Of a stretch of 8,014 bases of DNA, positions 1 through 5,067 are shown in pieces. The stretch covers positions 1-8,014 of the forward strand of contig JAUWOH010000123.1 in assembly GCA_030612225.1 (NCBI GenBank), in the 5' to 3' direction. This DNA comes from Desulfobacteraceae bacterium (GTDB lineage Bacteria > Desulfobacterota > Desulfobacteria > Desulfobacterales > JAUWMJ01). The notes below the pieces were generated by a model that had not been told where the DNA came from, made no database searches, and worked only from the letters and a program-made list of their open reading frames with translations. The number at the start of each line of letters is the position of its first letter. The first letter of the stretch is position 1. Made by a program: the position numbers and the translations under genes.

Positions 1-1
1 G

Positions 2-121
2 GAATTAAATTATTTCTTAAAGAATCTGGCAAGACAAAATCTTAAAAAGGGACTATCCCGAACTTTTGTAGCAGTAGATAAAAATATTCCTGAAGAAGTT
101 TTGCAATTTCGGGAGATGTGA
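2..121 (+). CDS. C-terminal fragment of an unidentified protein (runs off left edge)
   Basis: The frame opening at base 2 reads 39 residues to a TGA at 119-121, with no Met needed because the gene begins outside the window. The end reads RTFVAVDKNIPEEVLQFREM, whose composition looks like a real soluble protein end (mixed charge, hydrophobic periodicity) rather than chance. I do not recognise the family. Twelve bases downstream lies a sequence resembling the R'' end of an integron attC, which fits the last gene of a cassette. The alternative is that this is simply open sequence by chance; 39 codons are too few to decide. Confidence 0.5.
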   Translation, partial: ELNYFLKNLARQNLKKGLSRTFVAVDKNIPEEVLQFREM

Positions 122-132
122 GTAATACAAAA

Positions 133-170
133 ATAACAAGCGGATGATGACCGGCTGAAAAAGCCGTGGC
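133..170 (+). other. possible attC half-site (R''-L'' arm only)
   Basis: The sequence from TAACAAGCGG to ACCGGCTG resembles the 5' arm of the complete attC at 874-954: both have TAACAA, then CG-AT, then CGG/CTG at the same offsets. The matching 3' arm (something like CCGC-TTGTTAT) is absent from the bases that follow. A 5-bp hairpin (152-156 with 162-166, loop GAAAA) and a T-run at 173-177 lie inside or just after it and could act as a weak terminator. It is either a truncated attC or a coincidence. Bases 171-268 hold no recognisable gene. Confidence 0.35.
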
Positions 171-283
171 TCTTTTTATTCTATTGCTCAATTCTTTATT
201 ATACGTGCCTTTAGCCAATATCTTCTTGGCTTTTTCATCGGCATATCCACGGTGTTCTAAAATATACTGGAGAAAATATTGAA

Positions 284-481
284 ATGAATATGAACAAAAA
301 GATAGTAAAAAGAATAAATATGGATGAAGATATAGACGATGGGTATGTTCGGGCGGAAAGACCTGAATTAATCTCAATGATTTGGGAAATTACCAAAGAC
401 ACTTGGGCATTTGTAAGGGGACAAGATGTTAAACAAAGATTACAGAGAAATGTTATAACTATTATCAGAAGAACAAGTTGA
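284..481 (+). CDS. small conserved protein paired with nucleotidyltransferase (putative antitoxin-like partner)
   Basis: This 65-aa protein has an acidic N-terminal stretch (MDEDIDDGY, residues 13-21) and a basic C-terminal part (QRLQRNV...IIRR). I recall, without a search, similar small proteins lying just upstream of minimal nucleotidyltransferases, often with an overlap as here (56 bases). A GGAG at 269-272 is placed 11 bases before the ATG; a second in-frame ATG follows two codons later and could also serve. The pairing and size suggest a toxin-antitoxin-like module, but no function is shown. The Ile in NVITII may derive from Thr by the same point change that put a stop in the downstream gene (see findings). 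Confidence 0.72.
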   Translation: MNMNKKIVKRINMDEDIDDGYVRAERPELISMIWEITKDTWAFVRGQDVKQRLQRNVITIIRRTS

Positions 482-878
482 TTTCATGATAATCGGTGCA
501 TGTGATCTATGGGCGCACGGATATCCGAGAGCCACCGGGGATATTGATATTTGGGTAAAACCAAATGATATTAATTCAAGAAAATTATACAAGGCATTGG
601 CAAGTTTCGGTGCTCCTCTTGACCAAATTAAAATCGATGGTTTTTCAATGGAGGGCATCATTTTTCAGATCGGTGTGATTCCTCGTAGAATTGATATCAT
701 CACGAAAATTGATGGAGTTGAATATGAAGAAGCCGATGAGGATAAAATTATAGTTGAAATAGAAGGTTTAAAGATACCTGTTATATCTTTAGACAAGCTC
801 ATCAAGAATAAAATGTCAACTGGCAGAGAAAAGGATGAACTTGACATAAAGACATTAAGAAAAAAGAAAAATTCATAA
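426..878 (+). pseudogene. minimal nucleotidyltransferase, interrupted by TAA at codon 11
   Basis: The full frame would encode 150 residues starting MLNKDYREML, preceded by a good Shine-Dalgarno (AAGGGG, 415-420). A TAA occurs at 456-458, after which the same frame continues LLSEEQVDFMIIGA to the normal end. The nucleotidyltransferase signature is the Gly-rich segment MIIGACDLWAHGYPRATGD followed by IDIWV, which supplies the D-x-D metal-binding pair. The region FQIGVIPRRIDIIT and the C-terminal ISLDKLIKNKMSTGREKDEL are typical of small AbiEii/DUF6036-like nucleotidyltransferases. Translation could restart at ATG 486, giving 130 aa that keep the D-x-D motif but lose the first helix; the restart has only a weak ribosome site. 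The stop codon of the frame lies within the attC, as in many cassettes. I think it is a recently broken gene, with a shortened active form possible. Confidence 0.78.
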
Positions 879-954
879 CAATCGCATAAATTCGGACTGT
901 CAAAAGCTGCTTTGCTTTGCAGCTTTTGACATCCGGTTATGCGTAGCGTTATAA
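874..954 (+). other. complete integron attC recombination site (VCR-like)
   Basis: R'' is ATAACAA (875-881) and R' is GTTATAA (948-954). The arms pair as ATAAC 875-879 with 948-952, CGCATAA 883-889 with TTATGCG 937-943, CGGA 893-896 with TCCG 932-935, and 13 bp at 898-910 with 919-931, around an 8-base loop. C897 is unpaired, matching the extrahelical bases by which integrases choose the attC strand. The unpaired spacers next to R''/R' differ between the arms, also as in attC sites. The ends resemble those of Vibrio repeats (TAACAA...GCGTTATAA). Cassette crossover would fall after G948. Confidence 0.92.
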
Positions 955-969
955 TTTTAAGGAAAATTT

Positions 970-1857
970 ATGAAGACAATAAATTTAATGATGATAATTT
1001 GCCTTTTGGCAATCGGATGTCAGACGAAACATTTAGGGATGACCAATCTTACTGAAAGAATAAATCCACTTCCGCCGGGAGTCTATTTGGACTTCAAAAA
1101 TAATAACCAGGCCAGAGATTGTTTTTTACCCTACGAAGAAGTTTCAGTAAAACTTGTGTTTAAAGACAATCTATACGAAAAGTTAATCGACAAAAATTTT
1201 TCAAACGTGCTTTTTTCTAATAAATCACTATTAAATGAAAGACAATATTCTTCAAGCGAATTAGAGAAAATGCTCGTTAATGGATTTAGTAGTGGCGATA
1301 AAAAAGGTGTCAGCTGGTATCATAGTTTTGGTAAAGGTGGAATTATACCGAGAACACCAGGACTTCATAAATTAGATCTGATAATAAAGACACCCGTTGG
1401 GCTGTGGAGAATTCCGACTAAATACGTCAGCATTTATCTTCCTGAAAAAGATAATGCCTCTTATGAACGATTTTTATCTCTGCAATGTGATAACTTTCTC
1501 AATCATCCATTTGGCATGAGGAGAACCGGCACAGAAGACATCGTAATAAACTACTATAACATAATGACTTTTTTAAAGGAATTCCCAAATAGCGCCATGA
1601 TAAAGCCTATTGCTCAACGAGCACTTAGATCATGGGAAATTGATTGTCAAAAAAAACCTGATTTCTTTAATCCAGAGGACAGAACCAGTGTAGCTAAAAT
1701 AATCGCACTAACCAGAAAAGATTACGTTTTGAAAAACTGCAAACGAAATATCCAAGCTTTTAAGTCCAAACTAAAAACTTGCAGTGAAAAAGATAAACAA
1801 TATTATGAAAACAAAATAATAGCTCGACAAAGATGGATTAATCTCCTTAAAGATTAA
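970..1857 (+). CDS. predicted lipoprotein of unknown function (integron cassette gene)
   Basis: The 295-aa product begins with Lys2, a hydrophobic stretch and a lipobox (LLAIGC) with Cys17 as the lipidation site, so it should be exported and anchored by lipid. The mature part contains a segment that looks beta-rich (about residues 37-155: GVYLDFKNNN, VSVKLVFKDN, LDLIIKTPVGLW) and then a helical, Lys-rich C-terminal region (residues 190-295). I do not recognise a family. AAGGAAA (959-965) is a good ribosome site for the ATG at 970, which lies 15 bases after the attC R' box: the usual place for a cassette gene. No promoter is visible, so it is probably read from upstream. Its own attC is at 4944-5007, displaced 3.1 kb by the IS inserted at its stop codon. 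Confidence 0.85.
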   Translation: MKTINLMMIICLLAIGCQTKHLGMTNLTERINPLPPGVYLDFKNNNQARDCFLPYEEVSVKLVFKDNLYEKLIDKNFSNVLFSNKSLLNERQYSSSELEKMLVNGFSSGDKKGVSWYHSFGKGGIIPRTPGLHKLDLIIKTPVGLWRIPTKYVSIYLPEKDNASYERFLSLQCDNFLNHPFGMRRTGTEDIVINYYNIMTFLKEFPNSAMIKPIAQRALRSWEIDCQKKPDFFNPEDRTSVAKIIALTRKDYVLKNCKRNIQAFKSKLKTCSEKDKQYYENKIIARQRWINLLKD

Positions 1858-1864
1858 AGAATTA
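1857..1864. repeat. 8-bp target site duplication, left copy
   Basis: AAGAATTA directly abuts the left terminal inverted repeat and is repeated exactly at 4936-4943 after the right one. Its first base is the last base of the TAA stop of the lipoprotein gene, so that gene stays intact. Eight bases is the usual duplication length of IS1595-family elements. Confidence 0.95.
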
Positions 1865-1887
1865 CGGAATGTCCCACTTTAAGGTAG
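1865..1887 (+). repeat. left terminal inverted repeat of the IS
   Basis: This 23-bp sequence begins CGGAATGTCCC and ends AAGGTAG. It is the exact reverse complement of 4913-4935, and similarity fades right after it. The TGTCCC core recurs in the transposase leader. Confidence 0.95.
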
Positions 1888-1912
1888 GAGGGTTATGAAT
1901 AAATTATTTTTA

Positions 1913-2284
1913 CTATGTGTCTTTTTTAAAAATGATATCTCCATTTGCTATCGCTTTAGCTAATCCGAGTGTCATTTTTGCACCCTTTTTAAGATATGCA
2001 TTATACTTTGTTGGTGTTTTCATGTCTAAAACGATTTGACTAAGGTGGTTAATTTGGTCCCTATATTCTTCAAAAACTTTATTAAACTCAGCAGGATTGA
2101 GTTTTGGCAGGCCAGAGACGGTTTCCTCCTGATGGTTTTTGATGAGCGCAAGCTCTTGGACGAAACGATTGATTTCCTCCTTTGCAAGATCGAAAGAGAA
2201 AAGCGCTTGCGAGAGCTTAAAAGACAGTCCAAGAGCGAGAAGAATAAGACTGACAATAAGTGTCCATAATGCATAGGTTGGCAC
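1913..2284 (-). CDS. small single-pass membrane protein, IS passenger gene (unknown function)
   Basis: This 123-aa protein starts at a GTG with AAAGGTG as ribosome site eight bases before it. It has one N-terminal membrane helix (about residues 6-24, LWTLIVSLILLALGL) followed by a charged, helical, probably coiled-coil region (residues 30-95) and a short C-terminal amphipathic stretch. The start lies 23 bases after the stop of the 149-aa gene, so the two probably form an operon. No family is recognised. The pairing with another one-helix protein suggests that they act together at the membrane, but this is inference. No terminator is seen between its stop and the IS end 48 bases away, so transcription may leave the element on the minus strand and run antisense into the lipoprotein gene. 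Confidence 0.75.
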   Translation of the reverse strand: MPTYALWTLIVSLILLALGLSFKLSQALFSFDLAKEEINRFVQELALIKNHQEETVSGLPKLNPAEFNKVFEEYRDQINHLSQIVLDMKTPTKYNAYLKKGAKMTLGLAKAIANGDIIFKKDT

Positions 2285-2307
2285 GGCTACACCTTTATAT
2301 GGATAAT

Positions 2308-2757
2308 TTATTTAAAGTTTGCAAAAGTAAGGAGCTTTTCAAGATGAAAAAGGTAGAATTTCTGCGTTTTAGTTTTATCAATAAGCTTATCCGGTTCAGA
2401 ATAGACCATAAAGCGTGGCTTGCCATTTTTTTTGTCGCAGTAATCATTCCATGCCTTATCAAAGCCAACACCTTCTTGGAAGTTCAGGAAGTAACGAAAC
2501 TTAATAACAGCTATTTCGTGTCTATTGTAAGCAGTAGTAAGGGTTTTGTGGATACCTGGGGCATCCCTTCTGTTGGGCGAATATCTATAATCAAGATATC
2601 TGAGTTCTTGAATAAAGTCGGCACGGAAATTGGCAGCGGCTTGGTTGAACTCTTTTCGACTGCTTCTGCTTTCGCTGAAGATGTGGGCGATCATGGCGCC
2701 AATACAAGAAGCGACAATGGCGATACTTCCCCCAGCGATGATACTAAACGCATCCAT
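2308..2757 (-). CDS. N-terminally membrane-anchored conserved hypothetical protein, IS passenger gene
   Basis: The 149-aa protein has a membrane helix at residues 4-28 (SIIAGGSIAIVASCIGAMIA) and then a soluble domain. I recall similar segments in unnamed bacterial proteins: RADFIQELRYLD, HEIAVIKFRYFL and FDKAWNDYC. The function of that family is not known to me. AAGGA lies 11 bases upstream of ATG 2757, and an extended -10 promoter is found at 2822-2849. The opposite strand here is also open for 194 codons (2260-2844), but that product looks unnatural, whereas this one has family-like motifs, a promoter and a ribosome site. It is the first gene of a two-gene unit with the 123-aa membrane protein. 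Confidence 0.8.
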   Translation of the reverse strand: MDAFSIIAGGSIAIVASCIGAMIAHIFSESRSSRKEFNQAAANFRADFIQELRYLDYRYSPNRRDAPGIHKTLTTAYNRHEIAVIKFRYFLNFQEGVGFDKAWNDYCDKKNGKPRFMVYSEPDKLIDKTKTQKFYLFHLEKLLTFANFK

Positions 2758-2821
2758 AAAATGCTATCCTTGCTATTTGGATGGTTTTTAGGAACTTTTT
2801 CTTTCGTTATAGGTTTTTGTA

Positions 2822-2849
2822 TTTATACCATGCGGTATTATTAATGCAA
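2822..2849 (-). promoter_or_regulatory. promoter of the passenger membrane-protein operon
   Basis: On the minus strand TTGCAT (2849-2844) is followed after 16 bases by TATAAA (2827-2822), preceded by TGG to make an extended -10. It lies directly downstream of the P63C terminator and about 65 bases before the 149-aa gene, so the last two genes of the IS appear to have their own transcription unit. Confidence 0.6.
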
Positions 2850-2850
2850 T

Positions 2851-2880
2851 AAAAAAGCCCGATCTTTCAAGATCGAGCTT
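2851..2880 (-). terminator. rho-independent terminator after the P63C gene
   Basis: Reading the minus strand, AAGCTCGATCTTG and AAGATCGGGCTT form a hairpin (2855-2858 with 2877-2880, one mismatch, then 2860-2864 with 2871-2875), followed by six Ts (2856-2851) and TATT. It lies 29 bases past the stop of the P63C gene and closes the transposase-P63C unit. It separates that unit from the following promoter. Confidence 0.85.
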
Positions 2881-2908
2881 CGTTCTTTGACAATTTGCGA
2901 ATTATTTC

Positions 2909-3856
2909 TTAGTAGTCTTCTGTTGGGTCTTCGATATCCAGCGGTATTTGGTCCCCAGACTTGGGAAGTGCCCGTTTAAGAAGTCTCATAAACACATTCC
3001 AGTTTGAAGAAGCTCTCATTAATGCAATTGCTTGTAATAAATGATCTCTCAAGTCTGGTTGGCCGATATCTTCAGATAAAAACTGATGGTGTTTCCATCT
3101 TCGCCTTTTTACATCTGGTTTGATAGGGTTGCGTTTTTTTAGTACCCCCAAAACACCTTCTGGAAGTCGCTTATAAACAATTTCATTTGTAATTTTACCA
3201 ACAAGCGGACTTCTTTTAGTACTTCCAGTTGGATATTTCCACCCTTTTAATTTATAAATTTGTTTGTAAAATTCATCTGGAAACATTTTTGCCCACGCCA
3301 ACCTCTCTTCTGCTAAATATACAGATAACAGTTTATGGAGTTCGTCACGGTCACGGTCTTCCTGATAACCTGTGATCTCGTCTATTAAGGCTACAATTCC
3401 AACTTTGGCAAATGCAGACATTACACCATAAAGCTTATGCGCTATAAGGTTTTGCTTTTTCCATCTTGGCAGAACCCTGTTTTTTTTATCTGTAAACAAT
3501 CCATCCAGTTGAGCGTTTACATATGCTTTGCATATATCAACGAATAATGATCCTTCTAATGGAATGAAGTTGGCTCCTTTGGTTCCACCTATTTTTTTAA
3601 TATTGCCATTTTTAATATCTCTTAGCCATTCTTTTAGTCCATCCGTCAAGTATGGCTCAATCCACATAGAGTTTAAATTTCTAGCAATAGCTGTTGAACC
3701 AGCACCCTTTAGTCCAAGCATCCTTGCTGTTCCTCGCAAGGAAAGTATTCGTTTTTTATCATTGGTCACATAACACTCTATTGTAATATTACTCTCTTTA
3801 TCTATGACCCAATCGCCGTGGTGTGTAACAATAGGTTTAGCAACTCTTTTATCCAT
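2909..3856 (-). CDS. P63C-domain protein, IS passenger gene
   Basis: The 315-aa product matches from memory the P63C-domain family (Pfam PF10546), found in bacteria, phages and mobile elements with no settled function. Family-like segments are the ALIDEITGYQEDRDRDELHK region near the middle, then LAWAKMFPDEFYKQIYKLKG, a basic stretch with KRLPEGVLGVLKKRNP, and LSEDIGQPDLRDHL with LMRASSNW near the C-terminus. The N-terminal part (residues 40-60, LRGTARMLGLKGAG) may be a DNA-binding helix pair. The gene starts 96 bases after the transposase stop, has AGGGG ten bases before its ATG, and ends at a clear terminator, so it is probably co-transcribed with the transposase. A role in transposition, target choice or regulation is possible but unproven. 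Confidence 0.85.
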   Translation of the reverse strand: MDKRVAKPIVTHHGDWVIDKESNITIECYVTNDKKRILSLRGTARMLGLKGAGSTAIARNLNSMWIEPYLTDGLKEWLRDIKNGNIKKIGGTKGANFIPLEGSLFVDICKAYVNAQLDGLFTDKKNRVLPRWKKQNLIAHKLYGVMSAFAKVGIVALIDEITGYQEDRDRDELHKLLSVYLAEERLAWAKMFPDEFYKQIYKLKGWKYPTGSTKRSPLVGKITNEIVYKRLPEGVLGVLKKRNPIKPDVKRRRWKHHQFLSEDIGQPDLRDHLLQAIALMRASSNWNVFMRLLKRALPKSGDQIPLDIEDPTEDY

Positions 3857-3868
3857 TTAAGTTGGTCC
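3855..3868 (-). repeat. 14-bp direct repeat copy at the P63C start codon
   Basis: ATTTAAGTTGGTCC here recurs exactly at 3923-3936, 68 bases away in the same orientation. This copy covers the start codon and part of the leader of the P63C gene (minus strand GGACCAACTTAAAT). It may be an operator pair or a leftover of local duplication. Confidence 0.6.
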
Positions 3869-3922
3869 CCTTCCATGGTGTTTGTGTGTTAAAAATATGT
3901 TTAATTAATTGATAATACTAAA

Positions 3923-3936
3923 ATTTAAGTTGGTCC
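3923..3936 (-). repeat. 14-bp direct repeat copy between transposase and P63C genes
   Basis: This is the second exact copy of ATTTAAGTTGGTCC. On the minus strand it is preceded by AAA, so it reads AAAGGACCAACTTAAAT, like the ribosome-site/start context of the P63C gene but ending in TTTAG instead of a Met codon in a usable frame. It lies about 16 bases after the transposase stop. Confidence 0.6.
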
Positions 3937-3952
3937 TTTGTTTTATTGGTTT

Positions 3953-4837
3953 TTATCGCCCCACTGCTTTTTGAAGGGTCAATGAAAAAATGTCGGCGGC
4001 TTCATCTTTTCGATGGTTCCATCGATAACAGAATTCGTCAATGTACTTCGGGAGATATTTAGCACTAACTTTATGATACTGGCCAACTATTCCACGTTTT
4101 AAAAGCGCCCAAAACGATTCGATTGTATTTGTGTGGACTTCGCCGTCAACATACCAAACTGTATGATTTATGGTTTTATGTGGCATCATATTTTTAATGC
4201 CAAAATAGCCTTTGTATTCATCGGTAAAAAGAGTTGAGTTTTTAATGTCAACATTTTCACGGACAAGAGCTTTAAGATTTTTAGATGTAAGAGGTTTGTT
4301 GTGGAACGATCTGACTTTTATATTGCCATTTCTTTCAACCATACCGACAACGGGAGTCTTTTTAGTACCACGACCACGCTTATTGCCACTTCCACCAGTT
4401 GAATTACCCTTACGTGGTTTGCCGCCGATGTATGTTTCATCGGCTTCAACGATTCCGGTTAAGAGTTTGCGATGTTCAAATTGTGACATTGCATCGCGTA
4501 TTTTCATAGCCATGCGCCAGGCCGTATCTTTATTAATATTTAGGTCCCGGCCTAATTGACGAGCAGACAAACCCTTTTTGGCATTGATAATAATAGAAAT
4601 GGCAAGAAACCATTTTTGAAGGGGTAAGTGTGTATGATGAAATATAGTTCTAACTGTGACGGAAAAGCTGGTGTTGCAGTTGTTGCAATGATACCTCTTT
4701 TTTTCACATTTCAGCGGTGTTTGGTTAGGAGATTTACAATAAGGACAGGTAGGAGTATTACCCCATTTAACCTTTTCAATATGGGAAATACAATCGCTAT
4801 TGGTTGGAAATAATTCGTAAATTTTAACTATGTTCAT
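3953..4837 (-). CDS. IS1595-family transposase (ISXO2-like DDE)
   Basis: The 294-aa protein has an N-terminal zinc ribbon (Cys31, Cys34, Cys51, Cys54), a helix-turn-helix-like segment (residues 88-113, LSARQLGRDLNINKDTAWRM) and an RNase H-fold catalytic domain. The acidic residues are Asp133 (VEADETYIGG), Asp206 (LFTDEYKGY) and Glu240 (HTNTIESFWALLKRG) with Lys247 seven residues on. A Gly/Lys/Arg-rich linker (residues 140-160) follows the first Asp, as in relatives. The length is normal, no stop or frameshift is present, and the ATG at 4837 has a strong AAGGGGGA ribosome site. It should cut and join the element ends at 1865 and 4935 and is probably active. A consensus-like promoter lies upstream inside the right end. 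Confidence 0.95.
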   Translation of the reverse strand: MNIVKIYELFPTNSDCISHIEKVKWGNTPTCPYCKSPNQTPLKCEKKRYHCNNCNTSFSVTVRTIFHHTHLPLQKWFLAISIIINAKKGLSARQLGRDLNINKDTAWRMAMKIRDAMSQFEHRKLLTGIVEADETYIGGKPRKGNSTGGSGNKRGRGTKKTPVVGMVERNGNIKVRSFHNKPLTSKNLKALVRENVDIKNSTLFTDEYKGYFGIKNMMPHKTINHTVWYVDGEVHTNTIESFWALLKRGIVGQYHKVSAKYLPKYIDEFCYRWNHRKDEAADIFSLTLQKAVGR

Positions 4838-4876
4838 ATTGTCCCCCTTAAGGTTTCTACCGTGTTATGGGACAAT
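4838..4876. promoter_or_regulatory. inverted repeat in transposase leader, resembling the TIR core
   Basis: ATTGTCCC (4838-4845) and GGGACAAT (4869-4876) are exact inverted copies 23 bases apart. One covers the ribosome site region and the other overlaps the -10 box. Each extends into TIR-like sequence: TTGTCCCCCTTAAGG on + and TTGTCCCATAACACGGTAG on - resemble the TIR, which reads TGTCCCACTTTAAGGTAG. If the transposase binds TGTCCC-type sites, it could repress its own gene here. Confidence 0.5.
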
Positions 4877-4902
4877 ATAAAACATTAAATCCGGTTTGTC
4901 AA
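4874..4902 (-). promoter_or_regulatory. transposase promoter
   Basis: On the minus strand TTGACA (4902-4897) and TATATT (4879-4874) are separated by 17 bases, a near-perfect sigma70 promoter. It lies just inside the right terminal repeat and would start transcripts near 4867, about 30 bases before the transposase ATG. Confidence 0.85.
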
Positions 4903-4912
4903 GCTTTTTCTT

Positions 4913-4935
4913 CTACCTTAAAGTGGGACATTCCG
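4913..4935 (-). repeat. right terminal inverted repeat of the IS
   Basis: Exact 23-bp reverse complement of the left end at 1865-1887; ends in GGGACATTCCG next to the target duplication. It is 11 bases beyond the -35 box of the transposase promoter. Confidence 0.95.
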
Positions 4936-4943
4936 AAGAATTA
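4936..4943. repeat. 8-bp target site duplication, right copy
   Basis: AAGAATTA, identical to 1857-1864. It is followed immediately by TAACAAG, the R'' end of the cassette's attC, so the element stopped one step short of splitting the recombination site. Confidence 0.95.
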
Positions 4944-5007
4944 TAACAAGCCGTCAACACGGATGCCAAAATGCTCCGCTTTTTTAGCACCGGTTACGGC
5001 TTCACTA
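4944..5007 (+). other. attC site of the lipoprotein cassette, R' box missing
   Basis: The 5' end TAACAAGCCGTC has the attC R'' form. Arms pair as GCCGT 4950-4954 with ACGGC 4996-5000, and CGG/TGC 4960-4966 with GCACCG 4987-4992, leaving A4963 extrahelical at the same relative place as C897 of the first attC. The outer 3' arm should read CGGCTT-GTTATAA but reads CGGCTT-CACTACC, so matching stops exactly where the R' crossover box should begin. It is probably the degenerate or cut end of the array and unlikely to recombine efficiently. Confidence 0.75.
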
Positions 5008-5032
5008 CCTGAAAAATTTTAAAAGCTATTTC

Positions 5033-5061
5033 TTGATAATTTTCACATATTTGTTTACCTT
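5033..5061 (+). promoter_or_regulatory. possible promoter giving a leaderless transcript
   Basis: TTGATA (5033-5038) and TACCTT (5056-5061) are 17 bases apart; the -10 keeps only the most conserved TA...T positions. Transcription would begin near 5068, at the ATG itself, which would fit the absence of any Shine-Dalgarno there. The better-looking TATAAT at 5061-5066 is too close to the ATG to serve this start. Confidence 0.28.
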
Positions 5062-5067
5062 ATAATT

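Larger units (their letters stand above)
1865..4935 (-). mobile_element. IS1595-family (ISXO2-like) insertion sequence with passenger genes, 3071 bp
   Basis: Perfect 23-bp terminal inverted repeats (1865-1887 and 4913-4935) and a perfect 8-bp duplication bound the element, so it inserted as a unit and may be recent. It encodes an apparently intact ISXO2-type transposase plus three passenger genes, all on the minus strand. A basic IS1595 member is roughly 1 kb; larger members with passenger genes are known in this family. The target lies between a cassette's gene and its attC. Without the element and one duplication copy, the cassette would read TAA-AGAATTA-TAACAAG, that is, stop codon then attC. 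Confidence 0.95.
133..5007 (+). mobile_element. segment of an integron gene-cassette array, with its 3' boundary
   Basis: Two genes on the + strand are each followed closely by an attC: the nucleotidyltransferase frame (stop inside attC at 874-954) and the lipoprotein gene (attC at 4944-5007, now separated by an IS). Genes start about 15 bases after the preceding attC R' box, the compact gene-attC spacing typical of cassettes. No integrase gene or attI is in the window; these would lie to the left, upstream of the array. The long gene from 5068 has no attC visible and probably lies outside the array. Confidence 0.7.

Noticed and set aside
42..377. Minus-strand frame of 111 codons with a hydrophobic N-terminal half
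   Set aside because: It overlaps the start of the 65-aa gene, the possible attC half-site and the end of the first gene. Its two ends look like shadow sequence; only 140-270 could be a gene fragment.
898..931. Strong hairpin read as a rho-independent terminator
   Set aside because: No T-run follows the stem, and the flanking arms continue the pairing into the attC structure; it is better explained as attC.
1895..1963. 22-codon plus-strand frame MNKLFLLCVFF... after an AGGAGG in the IS left end
   Set aside because: The ribosome site is only 3 bases from the ATG, the frame lies antisense to the end of the 123-aa gene, and it ends quickly; no support as a gene.
2260..2844. Plus-strand frame of 194 codons
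   Set aside because: It is the antisense of the 149-aa passenger gene, which has a promoter, ribosome site and family-like motifs; this frame has none and crosses into both flanking regulatory regions.
4212..4559. Plus-strand frame of 115 codons
   Set aside because: Antisense shadow of the transposase catalytic domain; no ribosome site or plausible protein character.
5061..5066. Perfect TATAAT as -10 for the large gene
   Set aside because: Transcription would begin about five bases inside the coding region, and no good -35 lies at the proper distance.
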